Below are positions 1-12,035 of a DNA stretch of 64,000 nt, in pieces. This DNA comes from Acridotheres tristis (Eukaryota; Chordata; Aves; Passeriformes; Sturnidae). The notes beneath the pieces are model-generated. The model worked only from the letters and a program-made list of their open reading frames with translations. It was not told where the DNA came from and did not search any database. Position numbers and translations under genes: made by a program. Location: assembly GCA_037013685.1 (NCBI GenBank), contig CM072884.1:6572001-6636000 (forward strand). The letters are read 5' to 3'. Positions within the stretch are counted from its first letter, which is position 1. Each line of letters starts with the position of its first letter.

Positions 1-1019
1 AGCCAGGTTTACAATAATTAAAATTTGAGGGATGTCTCTGAAATTCATGATGAGGAAAAATGTAAAACTTATGTAAGAACTAAAATAGCTTAATTTGAAT
101 TTCTATTTTAATCAGAGGAGAAAGGTATTTTCTTCAGTTCTGAAGGGTGGGGAGAATTGTGCAAACACAGTCTTTCTGCTGAAAACCTGAATTCTGGCCA
201 AGTAGCTTAAACTGTCCACTTTATATTGATTGTTATAGTTACGAAATATGTACATCACTGTTTCAGTACATATGTTTTTGGTGATGTGCTAAATTAGAAG
301 TTATTTTAGGATGGGATTCTCTGCAAATTTTCTTTGTGAAAATGTCTTGACTTTATCCTGGTAAGGAATAAGATTAGTTTTTTAAATTGTGAAAATATAT
401 GAAGAAAAAGCAAAACATTTTGAAACCAATTTATAATAAATTTGAACATTATAAATTTACGCACATTTTGTGTATACAGCTAGATTACGTGCAAAATTAT
501 CTATATTTTATCAGTCATACTCTTTGTTTTGCACCAGCACATTACAAGTCACGTCAATTTTCTGTTTTTTCTCTTCATTTAGTGTAATTTCATTGTTTGC
601 CATTTAGAATAACTCATTAGACGAATTGCTTTTGAGTTGGAAAGTCAAATGCACTCTCTCTTTGTTCACAGCAGCATAGCTGGTTGTCCTTCCTGTAAGT
701 GGCCCTTCTGGAAACCACAGTGCTTGAACAATTGCTGATAGCCCTGCAAAAGCACCTCATGTAAAATGAAACTCGCTGTGTTATCGATTTTACTACAGAT
801 GCCACTTACCCACACAAGAGTCCAACTCCACTTTGTTATGATGATGGTCTGTTCAGAGTAATTTGTGCTTCACTAGTCCAAAAGTGCAATTGTGCTGTAG
901 TGGTACCCACTCAGCCTCACAGCTTCCCACCTGGCAGTAAAACTCTGCTGATTTTGCAAAATCCGGATTGTGCCTTCCCAGTGGAGTCCATCTTTGCTTC
1001 ACTTTAACACTCAGAAGGT
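1..1019. other. Unannotated AT-rich sequence
   Basis: No gene or recognisable repeat is visible. Open frames here are 62 codons or shorter and lack splice context. The second half (about 640-960) is less AT-rich, but I could not match it to any family. Confidence 0.5.
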
Positions 1020-1585
1020 GAATCCCAGAATAGTTGGGTTTGGAAGGGATCTCTGGAGATCATCCAGCCCAACCCTGCTGCCAAGGCAGGGTCACCTCCA
1101 GCAGGTGACACAGAAATATGTCCAGGTGAGTTTGAATGTCTCCAGAGAGGGAGAATCCATGACTTCCCTGGACAGCCCATTCCAGTGCTCTGCAATTCCG
1201 AATAAATTCCCAAAGTTCTTCCTCATGGTGATGTGAAACATCCTAAGTTCTGATTTATGGCTGTTGCCCCCTGCCTTGTCTCTGGGCACCACCAAGAAAT
1301 CTGGCACCATCCTCTTGGCCCCTGCCTTTGAGATATTTACTTGCATTGATGAGATCTCCTCTCAGGATTCCCTTCTACAGACTGAACAAACCCAGCTCCC
1401 ACAGTCTCTCCTCATCAGAGAGATACTCCAGCCCTTTGATCATTTTGTGGCCTCTTCTGCATCCATTCCTTGTGGCTCCTTGCCTTTCTTGAACTGTGGA
1501 GATCAGAATTGGACACAGTATTTGAAGCATGACCTCACTAGAGCTGAGTAGAGGGGGAGAATCAGCTCCCTAAATCTCCCTTCAA
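1020..1585 (-). mobile_element. CR1 LINE 3' fragment (5'-truncated)
   Basis: The plus strand reads as the reverse complement of a CR1 3' end. It opens with a worn terminal repeat (cccagaatagttgggtttgg), then 'ggaagggatctctggagatcatccagcccaaccctgctgcc' style sequence typical of avian CR1 tails. On the minus strand, near 1130-1190, a frame reads WNGLSREVMDSPSLETFK, which matches the conserved C-terminal end of CR1 ORF2 (endonuclease/reverse transcriptase protein). The match runs on to 'ctgagtagagggggagaatca' near 1550. Only about 565 bp is present, as expected for 5' truncation during target-primed reverse transcription. Stops and frame breaks make it non-functional. The 3' tail differs from the copy at 59.1 kb, so they belong to different subfamilies. 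The 5' boundary (right end) is approximate. Confidence 0.9.
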
Positions 1586-4500
1586 TAAGACAATAAGCAT
1601 TTCTGTTTGCTTTGTGCATATCATTAAGAGATTTAATTGAAAAATAACCCAGCTATTCAGGAATATCTAATTATATTATAGAAGATAATGCATAACATTT
1701 GTATAATAAAATAAATACTGTGTTTGCACAAATATACATACACTTATGCATGAAAGTGCAAATGAGTGTGATATTTTCATCTATTTGCATTTTCTGGTTT
1801 GGACTATTGCATATGTATAAATTAGGTATTGATAGATTTTTCAAGATTTTGTTTTTAATGCTATTTAAGAGACTTCAGACATACATCTCAATGGGAGGGA
1901 AATAAATATGACTAAGTCTCAGCAGCTATGAAAATCTTAATCATGACTGATAAACTGTGCAATATCAAATTCCTGAATCAGCAAAAGAACATGATAAGCT
2001 AAACTGCAGGGTGTCAATATGTTTCAATGGAAGTAAATACTATTCTGTATGAATCTAATTGCCCAACTGAACCTTTTTTTGTACTTCTACCAAATTACAT
2101 ATCTCTAGTAGGTTTAACTTGTAGGGGTTAAAGAAAAAAACAGTTTGAAAGTGCAATCTGTCATTACAGCATTACTTAGTGTGTCTGACACACTTGAGGG
2201 TTTACATTTTCATCCCATGACTCCTTATGAACTTCAGCAAGACAATTTTCAAGTGCAACTATAAACACAGAAAGAACAGTTTAAATCTTCAGAGGTGCAT
2301 CCAGGTTCCCTCTTTGTTAATTTCCCGCTATTGAATGACTGAAACTCTCTGCAAATAAATTTAAACTTTGCTTTGAAATATAATATTCCCATTTGTGGCT
2401 TCTTTAACAGACAGTGAATTGTTGCTTAATTAATTTTAATTTTCTTCCTTTCTTTTTACCTTGGCATTGTCTCATTTCATCTGTCTCCTGTAGTACACTG
2501 AACAGGTGAAAATGTTTAACTGGAAAAGAAATTAATGGAAGGACTAGCATGTGGACCTAAAATTCAGGTTCCAAGTTTTATACCAACTATTTCTAACACT
2601 ATAACCAACAAAAGAAATAAAGTTTATATATACTTCCAATAAAATGCCTCTACTGCATAGATAAAATACAATATACTGCTAAAATAGGTTTATATTTTGT
2701 AACTCAAGATACAGGAAATAAACATTTCACTAACAAAACATTAAAAAAGCTATATTTTTGTGTAGTGATAAATAGAAATAATAAATAATATTAATGCGTT
2801 AATGAAGGGCTATAATGGCTGTTTATTGTGCTTACAGTTATAGGAAAGATAAGTCTAGTTGCTTCAAACAATTCAGTTTCTACATTTTACCTTCTTGTTC
2901 ATAGAAGCAGAATACACCAAACTGTGCTTTGCAGATTATTTAGTAAGAATTTTAAACTAAATTTATTGTGACTGTGATGCCTAAATATAAGGATAGAAAC
3001 TACATCCATAACTTTTCTCATTAAGTTTTACTTATTACTAGCAAGCTTTCTCCAAGATCTATTCCCTTTTAACTGCTAGAGATACCATTCACTCACAAGA
3101 GATTTAAATGTCATTGGTTACAAACTTATCCATCATAAATTCTAGTTTGCAAAGCTTTTTCTTTGCTGTTACTGAAGGCAGAACTATCTTAGTCATTAAA
3201 ACACATATTTGTTTGTAATGAATTTTTAGACCTTTAAACACCCAAACAGCAACTGCAAAACAAAAAACTCCTCAAAAACCCCTCGAAACTGACAATTGCA
3301 TTTTTAGCTCCTTTCAGTACAACCTGATATCTTTTAACTAATATTTGATTTGAACCAGAGTCCCAGTTTAAATGATGCAAATCCCATACTACAAATCTTC
3401 CATTGAAAAAGAAACAGTACTGCACTGGAAGAGGCAATGTGCTCTGAAGCACAAAATTCTGAACTAGTACTCATGCTTATATTTGCTTGTTTCTCCTCCC
3501 AAGCTATGGGAGGTGTTCAGTATATCCTTCCTATGCCATCCCACACTTTTCTCACTTCTAGAAAGGCAATTATGTTTTCCTCAATGGTTTGAACTCCATG
3601 AGTGAAACCCAGGGCATATTAATTAGGTATTTCAGAATAATTATTTTAAACATCCAAATGTCAAATTGTTTTACGAACTTGAATTCAAGAAATGCAAACA
3701 TGCTATTTGATGTCTCCTCAAAATTATTGCATCTGATTTAGAACTTGTATTTGGGTCTTTTGCAAGCAATTATGTAATAGTCTTGCAAAGGTTTGGAAAA
3801 TAAGCAAACCATAATATTATCAATATTTGATACGTTACTTATTAATGATAATTATTAAATTTTTTTATTAATTAATGATTAAGAAAGGATTATAACTCTT
3901 ATATTTATAACCTGCACTCTAGAAATGCAGGAGATGTACTCAATGATTCTGATCCCTTCCTTCCAACTCAGGATAACCTATATGTCAAATGTGTTGGTCA
4001 ATTAAAGGCCACTGAAAAGGCAGCTTATATGTAGCAGACTGTTAATTGTATTGTTTGATTCTACTGGTTTAAACACAAGGACTCTCTGTAGAAATTTGAC
4101 TTATGCAAAATTGTTAAATGTAGTTTTTTGGCTAAATTTTAGTTATAAGAAACAGCTCTCCTGTTTTTTTCCTAGACAGCCTTGCATGTGATCTGCTCCT
4201 GTTCTTCACTCTCCTCAAAAGCATCTTATGAGAGGATGACTTCTCTTAGCTTTCATTCTCCCAGCCTAAATGTTGCTTACAGAAATGGCATAAATTAATG
4301 TGTTATGACCTCAAATGACACAATGGAGAAAGTGTGTTGAAGTCAGAATATATTTGAACCCTTTAAAGAGACTAAGCAATAGTTTAACAATGATTCAGCA
4401 AGGATAGTTATAACAAAATTATGTTACTAAATTTCTTGGCGTTTCAGAGCAGATCCTGCAAGGAGGATTTTGCTACCTTTTGAAATATGTTGTGGCTACA

Positions 4501-6236
4501 TATTTTTATTGTGACATAGTGCTTTTAATGAGATGGAATTATTTAATTTTGTATCTATGTCCTCATGAGAAATGAATCTAAGTTTAATAGTGTTTAATAT
4601 ATCTGTCTTACAGAAATGCCTGTCAGGCTGTGATAGACTCAAGTTAGGTACATACTATTTGCTCCCTCTAGTACTTTAATTTTTGCTAGTCAAGGTCTGT
4701 TGGTATGAAATTTGAGATTTTAAAGCATGATGATATTTTGTAAAATTGATGCTAAATATAAGCCCATGTTGATGATTCAGAAGTCAAAGGATATTTTTAT
4801 GGGCAGAAAACTTGTGATCCAATTTTTTTCACTGACTTCTTCAGTTTCGTAACCCTGTAGTGAGTTTTTTATTATTTTTAACATTTGTGCTGTTTTTCAA
4901 TGGGGTCAGAAATGTATTGTTCTGACAAAATTTATAAATAACAAATTACCAGAGGGTAGTTAGCTGGTGTCTTTGGGATAATCTCACTACAGAAGAGTTA
5001 AATCACCCAGATTTCCTCCTCATCTTTAACTATTTGACCTGTGGCTGCTTCCCCCACACCCAAGTATATTTCTTTCTAGGCAACCTCTTTTTCTTGGAGA
5101 TCTGGCACATTGCCCCTAAAGGCCTGAAGAGCTTTTAGATGTAGAACTGTTTGTCCCCAGTGCTGTGGAACAAGCTTTGCTGCAAGCACGCTCTGAAATA
5201 CTATTGTCTGTCTTTTTCCATCTGCTGCTAAAAGCATCATCACTCCCCTTCAGTCAGATTAGAAAGACCTACTATTTAAAATCAAAAAAGGAACAATGTC
5301 CACAAGTGTTCTTACACCTATAACATCTTCATTTTTTGATAGGTCATTCCATTTGAAAATTTCAGAGTATCATAACATGAGTTAATTCTCGCTTTCCTTT
5401 ATGAATAACTTTATTTTTTCCCACGGGTAAGCAGCACAAAGTGCTGGTCCCTAAAACCTAGACAGCTATCGGTGAAAAAATGCAGGATTCTTACTCAGAA
5501 AATCTTACTCTGTTGTGAGCACAAGCACCTTTTATAGCCTAATTAATTAAAGGTTACACATGAATTAACTTTTGGACACTATTAATGAAAGGAGATGTCT
5601 ATTTCAATAACTGCCTTCCAATCAAACCCAAGCTGATGAAATGAAGTGTCAAAGTTTAACAGATCTTTTTTGGTTTATTAGTTATCTCATTGTTTAAAAT
5701 AAAAAAAATACCCTTCCAACGCCCAAAACCCAAAAGTTTTACTGTCATAAGGAAATATAATTTCCTTAGTGTATTATGTGTACATATAATGCTTACATAA
5801 GATAATTCACAGTGTAGGTTAAATAAAGTAAGAAAATAAATTAATGGTATTGAAAATATCTCACTTTGAAAGTCATAAAATCAAATAATATCTCTGTTTC
5901 TGAATGCTATAAATGATTCTGAATTAAATATTAATCATGGAGTCTTTTTACACCATATGCAGACTCTTCCAACTTATTCGATTTGGGAGTCAAATAGTAG
6001 CAAGGTGAGAGGAAGAGAAAATCTGCAAGGAGAACTGTGCTCAAAGAGGTTTAGCATTTAAAGGAAAAATATGTACAACTCAAGTGGAAGTTCACAGGTA
6101 TAGCTATCTGACTACAGAGTAATGTAAAACTGGAAATCAAGTATCTGGACTAGAATTCTACCAGGAGAAAAATGTATTTTCCATGTGATGCTAAGTAGAT
6201 AACATGATAATAAAATTAGTAAAAAATCTCACGTTA
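1586..6236. other. Unannotated AT-rich sequence
   Basis: No gene, RNA gene or clear transposon was recognised in this 4.6-kb stretch. Open frames are short (72 codons at most) and show no family motif. A pyrimidine-rich tract ending in CAG near 3968 is followed by a short open stretch, but no donor site follows it, so I do not call an exon. Confidence 0.5.
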
Positions 6237-6260
6237 AAATAAATAAATAAATAAATAAAT
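6237..6260. repeat. (AAAT)n microsatellite
   Basis: Six perfect AAAT units in AT-rich DNA. Confidence 0.95.
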
Positions 6261-8189
6261 TTGGTAACTGCTATTTTAATTTAAATAACATAACTCTTAG
6301 GTCAATATTATAATATTTCTCATGCACAGTAATTTTGTGCTTTGCAAATATGCATTTGAAATCATAACACTTTTGGGTGCAGGTTTGTATTTTAAAGAAA
6401 CCCCTACAAAAGAAAACCCTGTAGTCCAATACTGAGTATTGCTTTGTCTTATTGTTGGGTAGTGCTGTGACTGATGTTATTTATTCCAGACTCATGTCTC
6501 AATAGGTGTATGTTTTCAGAACATGTTTTTTAGAATTGTGGAAGATATTCTGGAAGATTTGTGTCTATATAGTCATCTAAAACAGTCACTGAATACTTCA
6601 ATGAAAAGTAAGGGAAGCAGAGAACAGCAAAACTGAATGCAGGATCCTAAAACTAAAAGGAAGAAATATTTTGCTTATTTTTTCTCACTTGAATAGGAAG
6701 ATTGACTTTCTGTGGGATCTGAAACTCTTGAAGAAAATCTTAAAGAAGGAAACCTCTTTTGCTGTAGCTTAGTGTCACCCTTCTCTGACTGCAGTTTGTT
6801 TGTCACAAGTCACATTCTGGGACAAAAACACATCATGGCTGAGCTACAACCACTCCATCAGTCTTTAATTCCAAACTGTAAAAAATCCTCTGCAAGCCTT
6901 AGGCAATTTTTAAGAATTAATCCCTTGTCAGCCTCATGGTTTAACAGCTTGGGTTTTTGTAATGATATTCTCTGTCCCCATGATTTGTAGTAGGCAGATT
7001 GTTTACTAAATGGATTAAAAACCAAGACAGAGAAAATTGAGCCAAACTTCTAGTCTTCGTGATTACACAGAATTTTCTAAAAAGTAATGCTAAATGTTTT
7101 CATGGATTCAAAAGGTACCTGGACAAATCTGGGTGAAAAAAATCAAATGAAGCATGCTAAGTACAAAGGGATCACCTTAGCATTAGAAATCCTTTGTCGT
7201 GTAAGAGGTTGTAAGAGTACTCTGGAAAATTGTCCGTCTGGTTTTGGCCTTTTATTCCGGAGGAATACACTGCTGTAGAGAGAAATCTGGGCAGGATGGT
7301 CTGTTTTCTTTTATTCCTATAATTTCTCTTATATATATTCTCACACAAATTCTAACATGAGTCAAAGTAATGTCTCCAATTCCACTCCAGCTTCAGGTCA
7401 GAAATTTTATGTCGATGTATAGATTTCTAGTTGCTTTAATGTTGTGAGAATTTTGAACATTCTGACTTCCAGTACTGTTGTTCTTAAAAGAAGATGACAT
7501 TAATGCTGAATTGAAAGATCTTATTCTTTAAATAATCCAAATGTTTAAACTCATTAGTAGGCTTAGATTTTCAAACAACTTGAACCACAGTTTAAAAAAA
7601 ATGATGCTGTGAGTTGGTGTGAAGAGAAGGACATCTGTGTTAATATCATTAAAAGTGTTTGATTAGTCTATATTGATGATACCATATAATATTAATGTGA
7701 GAAAAACTGAGAATATACTAATTTCTTAAGATCTTAGCAAGTGTTAGAAAGAAGCTCAGACATAGGGAAAGAGTTATTGCCCATCTAAAAATGGATTCCA
7801 TTTGGTGGCTGAAGACAGAATGGATCGTTAAATACATTCTCAAAAATCACTGTCATGAACTTTCAAATCCAGTGTTGAGTATTCATATTTTTAAAGATAA
7901 CTTCACAAAAGGATGTGATACTAGGAATATCTTAGGTAAAGAATAGCTTTGAAATTTGGAAACTCTAAAATTTGTTTGACTCTAAAAGCCGCTTGAACAA
8001 TCAGGAAAAGTAAACCAAAATCTTTAAAAATCTTTAAAAAGACACTTTGCACACAGTACTGTGCAGGGTGACATTCATATGTTGAGTCAAACAAATAATC
8101 TTATAAGTATTTTTTTACATAATCTGAAGAGAACACCTGTAAATGACATTACGTCTACTTCAGGTTATGCCCTTACATGGAAATTAAGC
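6261..8189. other. Unannotated AT-rich sequence
   Basis: Apart from the possible LINE relic at 7087-7300, no gene or repeat family was recognised. A 92-codon open frame at 6712-6990 has no known motif and no splice-like borders. A short direct duplication (aatctttaaa twice) lies near 8020-8040. Confidence 0.5.
7087..7300 (+). mobile_element. Possible ancient CR1/L3-like LINE 3' relic
   Basis: The plus strand contains worn pieces resembling the 3' untranslated end of old CR1/L3-clade LINEs: 'gattcaaaaggtacctggac', then 'ccgtctggttttggcc', then 'aatctgggcaggatggtctg'. In related elements these blocks occur in this order and near this spacing. The match is by memory and patchy, and no coding motif supports it. 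It could be unique sequence. Confidence 0.35.
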
Positions 8190-8220
8190 AGTTTTATGTT
8201 ACAAAGCATAACATAAAACT
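8190..8220. repeat. Perfect 12-bp inverted repeat (hairpin)
   Basis: The arms agttttatgtta (8190-8201) and taacataaaact (8209-8220) are exact reverse complements around a 7-nt loop. A weaker AT-rich inverted repeat follows at once (aactata near 8217 with tatagtt about 20 bp on). It is not followed by a T run and no gene precedes it, so it is not a bacterial-type terminator. Confidence 0.9.
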
Positions 8221-8689
8221 ATATCATAGCTGTAAAACTATAGTTGTAAAATTATATCAAAACCAATAATGTGAACAGGTATATCTGGGCACTTTTCCTT
8301 AAATGTCTTTGATCTAGAATTCCCAACTGTGCTTCACTGCATCCTATGCTCACCCATTAGACCACCAAATTGCAGATGAGGAGCGCTGAGCATTGATGAA
8401 CAGCTGAAAAAAAATGTAGGCAGCTCAGTACAGGGCTGTTCAGCACAGGTGTTTGTGTAATTATGATGTATTAGAAAACCTCTTTGTTCAATAGCCTTCA
8501 AGCTGCCTAGAGAGTAAATTCCAGAAGTTTTTAGCAGAGGTGAATACTTTTGAACAAGGCTGCAGCAATCACCTTTTACAGGGAATATAGACATGTTACT
8601 TTCACAGGTTAAGGCATCACTCCCTTGAAAATGATGGTTCTTGCATGCCAAGTAATAGTAATGGCTTCTTTCTCCACCTCCTTCATTAG

Positions 8690-8816
8690 CAGGAAAGTTA
8701 GAAAAGAACTCACCAGGCAGATATTTGAGCAATTGCTGCAAAAAGAGGCCATGGAAATGCTGCACTTGTTCCAGCAGCAGCGAGCGTGTCATCAGGATCC
8801 ATTACCTCTGTGCTAA
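8690..8816 (+). other. Candidate 3'-terminal coding exon (unrecognised gene)
   Basis: A strong pyrimidine tract (ttctttctccacctccttc) leads to two AG acceptors, after 8689 and after 8692. The frame that follows is open for about 41 codons and ends at TAA 8814-8816. It encodes a charged, helix-prone, Q-rich segment that includes RKELTRQIFEQLLQKEAMEM. An AATAAA lies about 170 bp downstream, at 8983-8988. This combination fits the last exon of a gene entering from the left. Against it, no upstream partner exon was recognised, the product is unknown to me, and the opposite strand is also open here (152 codons, 8334-8792). A chance arrangement is quite possible. Confidence 0.25.
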
Positions 8817-8982
8817 GGACAGGGGAAACAGGAGTCTGAAAAACACTTGAGTTAAAGTGTCCTGGGAATAGCAGAATGCTTGCCATTCATTTATACCAAA
8901 ATGCAGTTTAATTGGGATTTTATAGATTTCTGCATATGCAGGCAGTGGCTGGCCCAAAGAGAACATTAACAGCCCTCACCTC

Positions 8983-8988
8983 AATAAA
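8983..8988 (+). terminator. AATAAA poly(A) signal hexamer
   Basis: A perfect AATAAA hexamer lies about 170 bp after the stop of the candidate exon at 8690-8816. In AT-rich DNA this hexamer is common by chance, so it only has meaning if that exon is real. Confidence 0.2.
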
Positions 8989-9189
8989 CATAAATGATGG
9001 AGTGCAGAATGAGCATGCCAATACAATTTCTACTCAAAGTCATTTCTCCTTAGAAGTCACTATAACTAGATGAAACTGTATCCAAGCTATTTGGAAGACG
9101 TTTAAAATAATTTAATCACAAGCAAATGTCAGAGTACTTTTGCAATCACACAAAACCCGCCACTTCTGTGCCTTACGCGCCTTTAAGGA

Positions 9190-9305
9190 CATCACAAAAA
9201 AATCACAAATCTTAACATGCTTCCAAAGTAAGAGTAGTATGTATTTTTATCCTCATTTCTCAGATGAGGAACAGACATGGTGTAATTAGAAAGAAACTCC
9301 AGAAG
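9190..9305 (-). mobile_element. MIR-like SINE relic
   Basis: The plus strand reads 'tatttttatcctcatttctcagatgaggaacagac', preceded by 'aatcacaaatcttaacatgc'. This corresponds to the reverse complement of the conserved MIR core, which in sense orientation is a CTCAGTTTCCTCATCTGTAA-type block. The relic is well diverged, as expected for an element that predates the bird-mammal split. It may extend left to about 9090, where the match fades. Confidence 0.7.
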
Positions 9306-9899
9306 ATAACAAAACCACTTTGACTGAAATTTTCATCCAGCCAAACTTTTTGCTTCTGATGCATGAGAAAGGACAGAGTAGGACCTCTCAGTTATTTCTT
9401 TTGCCTTTCCTCACCCAGCCTTTGAGCTGGAGGCTGTAATTTAGCATTGTAAGAGTAGCCTGTCAGGGCCCCTTTTCCATGATGAAAACTTTAAGCCTAT
9501 TGCAGATCCAAAGCATTGCAGCAAATGGCAACAAACTCCACAATTATACTGAAAAAGTATGTATTTTGGTATTAATGCTTCTATCTACTAACTTTGGGTT
9601 CCTTAATTTTGATGTGAAAAAATATAAATAGTCATACTTTGTTCTCTGTTCATGATTTCAAATATCTGACAGTGCACTTTGCCCAGCCAATATGTCAGGG
9701 CTTGTTTAGTACTGAGAGCAATTCATACTTTTGGGGTTTTGGTAGCCCTGCCTTTTGGACAAACCTGCTTTTTAGCTGAGGAGACTGAAATGAATCTGTA
9801 ATTCAGGATATGACTGTGCTGTGACTGTACATGATGCCATAAAGATGGTCTCTTTTACTCTCTGTTCTTTCCTTTAGCTGCTTTTTTCTTATTCTACTT

Positions 9900-10410
9900 G
9901 AGCTTTGCCTGTCACTGTCAGGCTATTAATGTTTCCCCAGGATTATGGGCAATGACAATTAAATATCTCTTCAGAATGATAACAGCTTGGTTAGTGACCA
10001 TCACTCTGTATTTATAATAAAGAGATTTCCCCCCTCTCATGTACATTATCTTACTCCTGTCCACAGTGATGTTCATTTTCTCTTTGTCCCATATTGATAC
10101 CGTGAAATCCACTGCAACTCCTGGCAGTCAGTTTTCATCATTATTATTTTAAAGATTTTTATATCATCAGAACACTTAGTCATCTCATTATTCCCTTCTT
10201 TTTCTAGATCATTTCTGTTGAGCAGTAGATATCCCAGCAGAGCTCCCTGAGGGACTCTGCTGTTAAACCTCTATTTTGTTGGAGCTGATCACTTAATCCT
10301 ACTATTTAAGCTATTTATTAATTCATGAGAAGACCTCCCCTCTTGTCCCATGACAGCTGAATTTCCCACGAGTTGAGATATTATCCTTGGCCATAGTGTT
10401 TTTAATTCTT
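9900..10410 (-). mobile_element. Ancient CR1/L3-like LINE, reverse-transcriptase C-terminal part
   Basis: Two blocks match old CR1/L3-clade LINEs in antisense. Block one (about 10230-10370) reads 'cagagctccctgagggactc' and then 'attcatgagaagacctcccc' and 'tcttgtcccatgac', in the order seen in these elements. Block two (10112 down to 9918 on the minus strand) encodes a frame containing MNITVDRSKIMYMRGG and YKYRVM, which resembles the segment just after the reverse-transcriptase catalytic core (pattern F-N-x-D-K-C-K-V-M-H). Block order on the minus strand agrees with a single element. The copy is old and interrupted by stops. The clade name is an inference from memory. Confidence 0.6.
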
Positions 10411-11779
10411 TACAACAACTCTAATAAAACAATTTAGTACTTAAAACCAAAATTCTCGGTCTATATATTACAACATTAATGTAAAAATGAAAGGCAACCT
10501 CCTCCTTCCCCAAAACCCCAGCTGATAACACAAGAAAAACATTTATAATGTAAACCTTGAAATATTTAGCATTTTAAATTATGTGGCAAAGGTTCAAAAT
10601 GGAATTAAAGTTAGTTACCTATATCATGAAGGGTCTTCTTGGATGCATTCCTTGGTTACTTCTGGTTTACCAATGGGATATTTTTCTGTAAATTAGAGAT
10701 GAATTAAAGTAAGAAAGGAAGTTACCAGGCTGCAATATTAATCGTTGGTTCTGTGGAACTGAGTTCATGCTGGAAAACACAATTTACAGTTCCTAAAAGC
10801 TAGTAATAAGATAATTGATGCAAAGCTGTAATACCATTTGGTCCCACTCGAGAGAGAAAACTTAATATTAAAATATTTTTGACTGACAACATTGCCATTT
10901 ATCTTCCTAGCAGGAGTCAAGTGAGAACAATAAAGTGAAAAAAGCTCTCTGTGCTCCAGCCGTATCAGCTGCCATCATATTTAAATGATGTGAACAACCC
11001 CAATAAGATTGTGTTTCTCAGATTTTTTGGATTTCAATACTCGTAGTAGAACTCCAATACACTGATAGGATTTGAGAAGTTCTCCGGGTATGACACTTTG
11101 TGGACTACAAAGAAAAAAACTAAAGCTCAGACATCCCAGGTGTCATCAATTCAATCACCAAAATTAGACGGCTGTTATGTAAATTATGCAAATATGAGAC
11201 TCAGCCTCTTCTTTCATATACGAGAAATGAAATATTTAATGATGTTGACATTTTTAATTATCATCAGGCCTCTGAGTGAACTCCTAAGTGGGATCAATGT
11301 TATTAGAGGATCTCTGCAGACTCTGGTGGACATTTCTGTATCACATCAGACTTTATTGAACATATATGTGTTAGCTGTGTTTGAAAATCTGAAACAATGG
11401 ACAATAAAGAAAGAAATTTTCAAAGTTACCAAACAGATAAATTAATAGGGCCCTTTAAAAGAGGTCTGTTCTTCCACAGTGGTCAGAATCTGACCATATT
11501 ATGATGAACATTTTCCCTATATCTTTTCCCATACCCCAACATTACTTTGATGTAAGTTTCAAAAAAATATCACAAAACTGCACTATTGAGATGGAAATTT
11601 TATGAGAAAAGAAATATCATAACTCTGAACTTTTTAATTTAAATTTATTTGTCTATGTCACATCACTAAACTATATTGTTCCTTAGATTTACTTAGCAGG
11701 CAGAAAATAAGAGTCAAAAGATAGGCCATTCCAAAAATTTAATTTCAGCTCTCTCATTGGCATGCCTCACAGAAATTTC
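10411..11779. other. Unannotated AT-rich sequence
   Basis: No repeat family was recognised. The 115-codon plus-strand open frame at 11098-11445 has no recognisable domain and no convincing splice borders, and is probably chance. Confidence 0.45.
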
Positions 11780-12035
11780 CTGATAGCTAAACCTCAGCTT
11801 TTCCATCAGCAAAAGAGGGATAACAGTGCTTAACTGAATCACAAAGCCAGTGATATTATTGCTGTTGTTTGTCCTATTTTGTAAGTAGATGTAATCATCT
11901 GTGTTACACAGAACTTTCTGAGAGGAATCTACCTATCTAAATAGAGATCTTAAAATCCTGAGGATTAATTAATTTATGTTTGTGTAGTCCTTTGAAGCTG
12001 TGTAACACTATATAAATGTTAAGTATTATCTACTC
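11780..12035 (+). mobile_element. MIR-like SINE relic, interrupted
   Basis: The left part (about 11780-11835) reads 'acctcagcttttccatcagc' and then 'aaaagagggataacag', matching the MIR core (cctcagtttcctcatctgta, aaatggggataataa). The right part (about 11955-12035) reads 'gaggattaattaatttatg', then 'tcctttgaagc' and 'cactatataaatgttaagta', matching the MIR 3' half, where a gaggattaaatgag block precedes a ctatataaatg block. About 100 bp between them has no counterpart in the consensus as I remember it, so the relic seems split by an insertion. Both halves point the same way. Confidence 0.75.

Noticed and set aside
1264..1551. 95-codon plus-strand open frame
   Set aside because: It is the antisense of a CR1 3' fragment; the real coding trace is on the minus strand.
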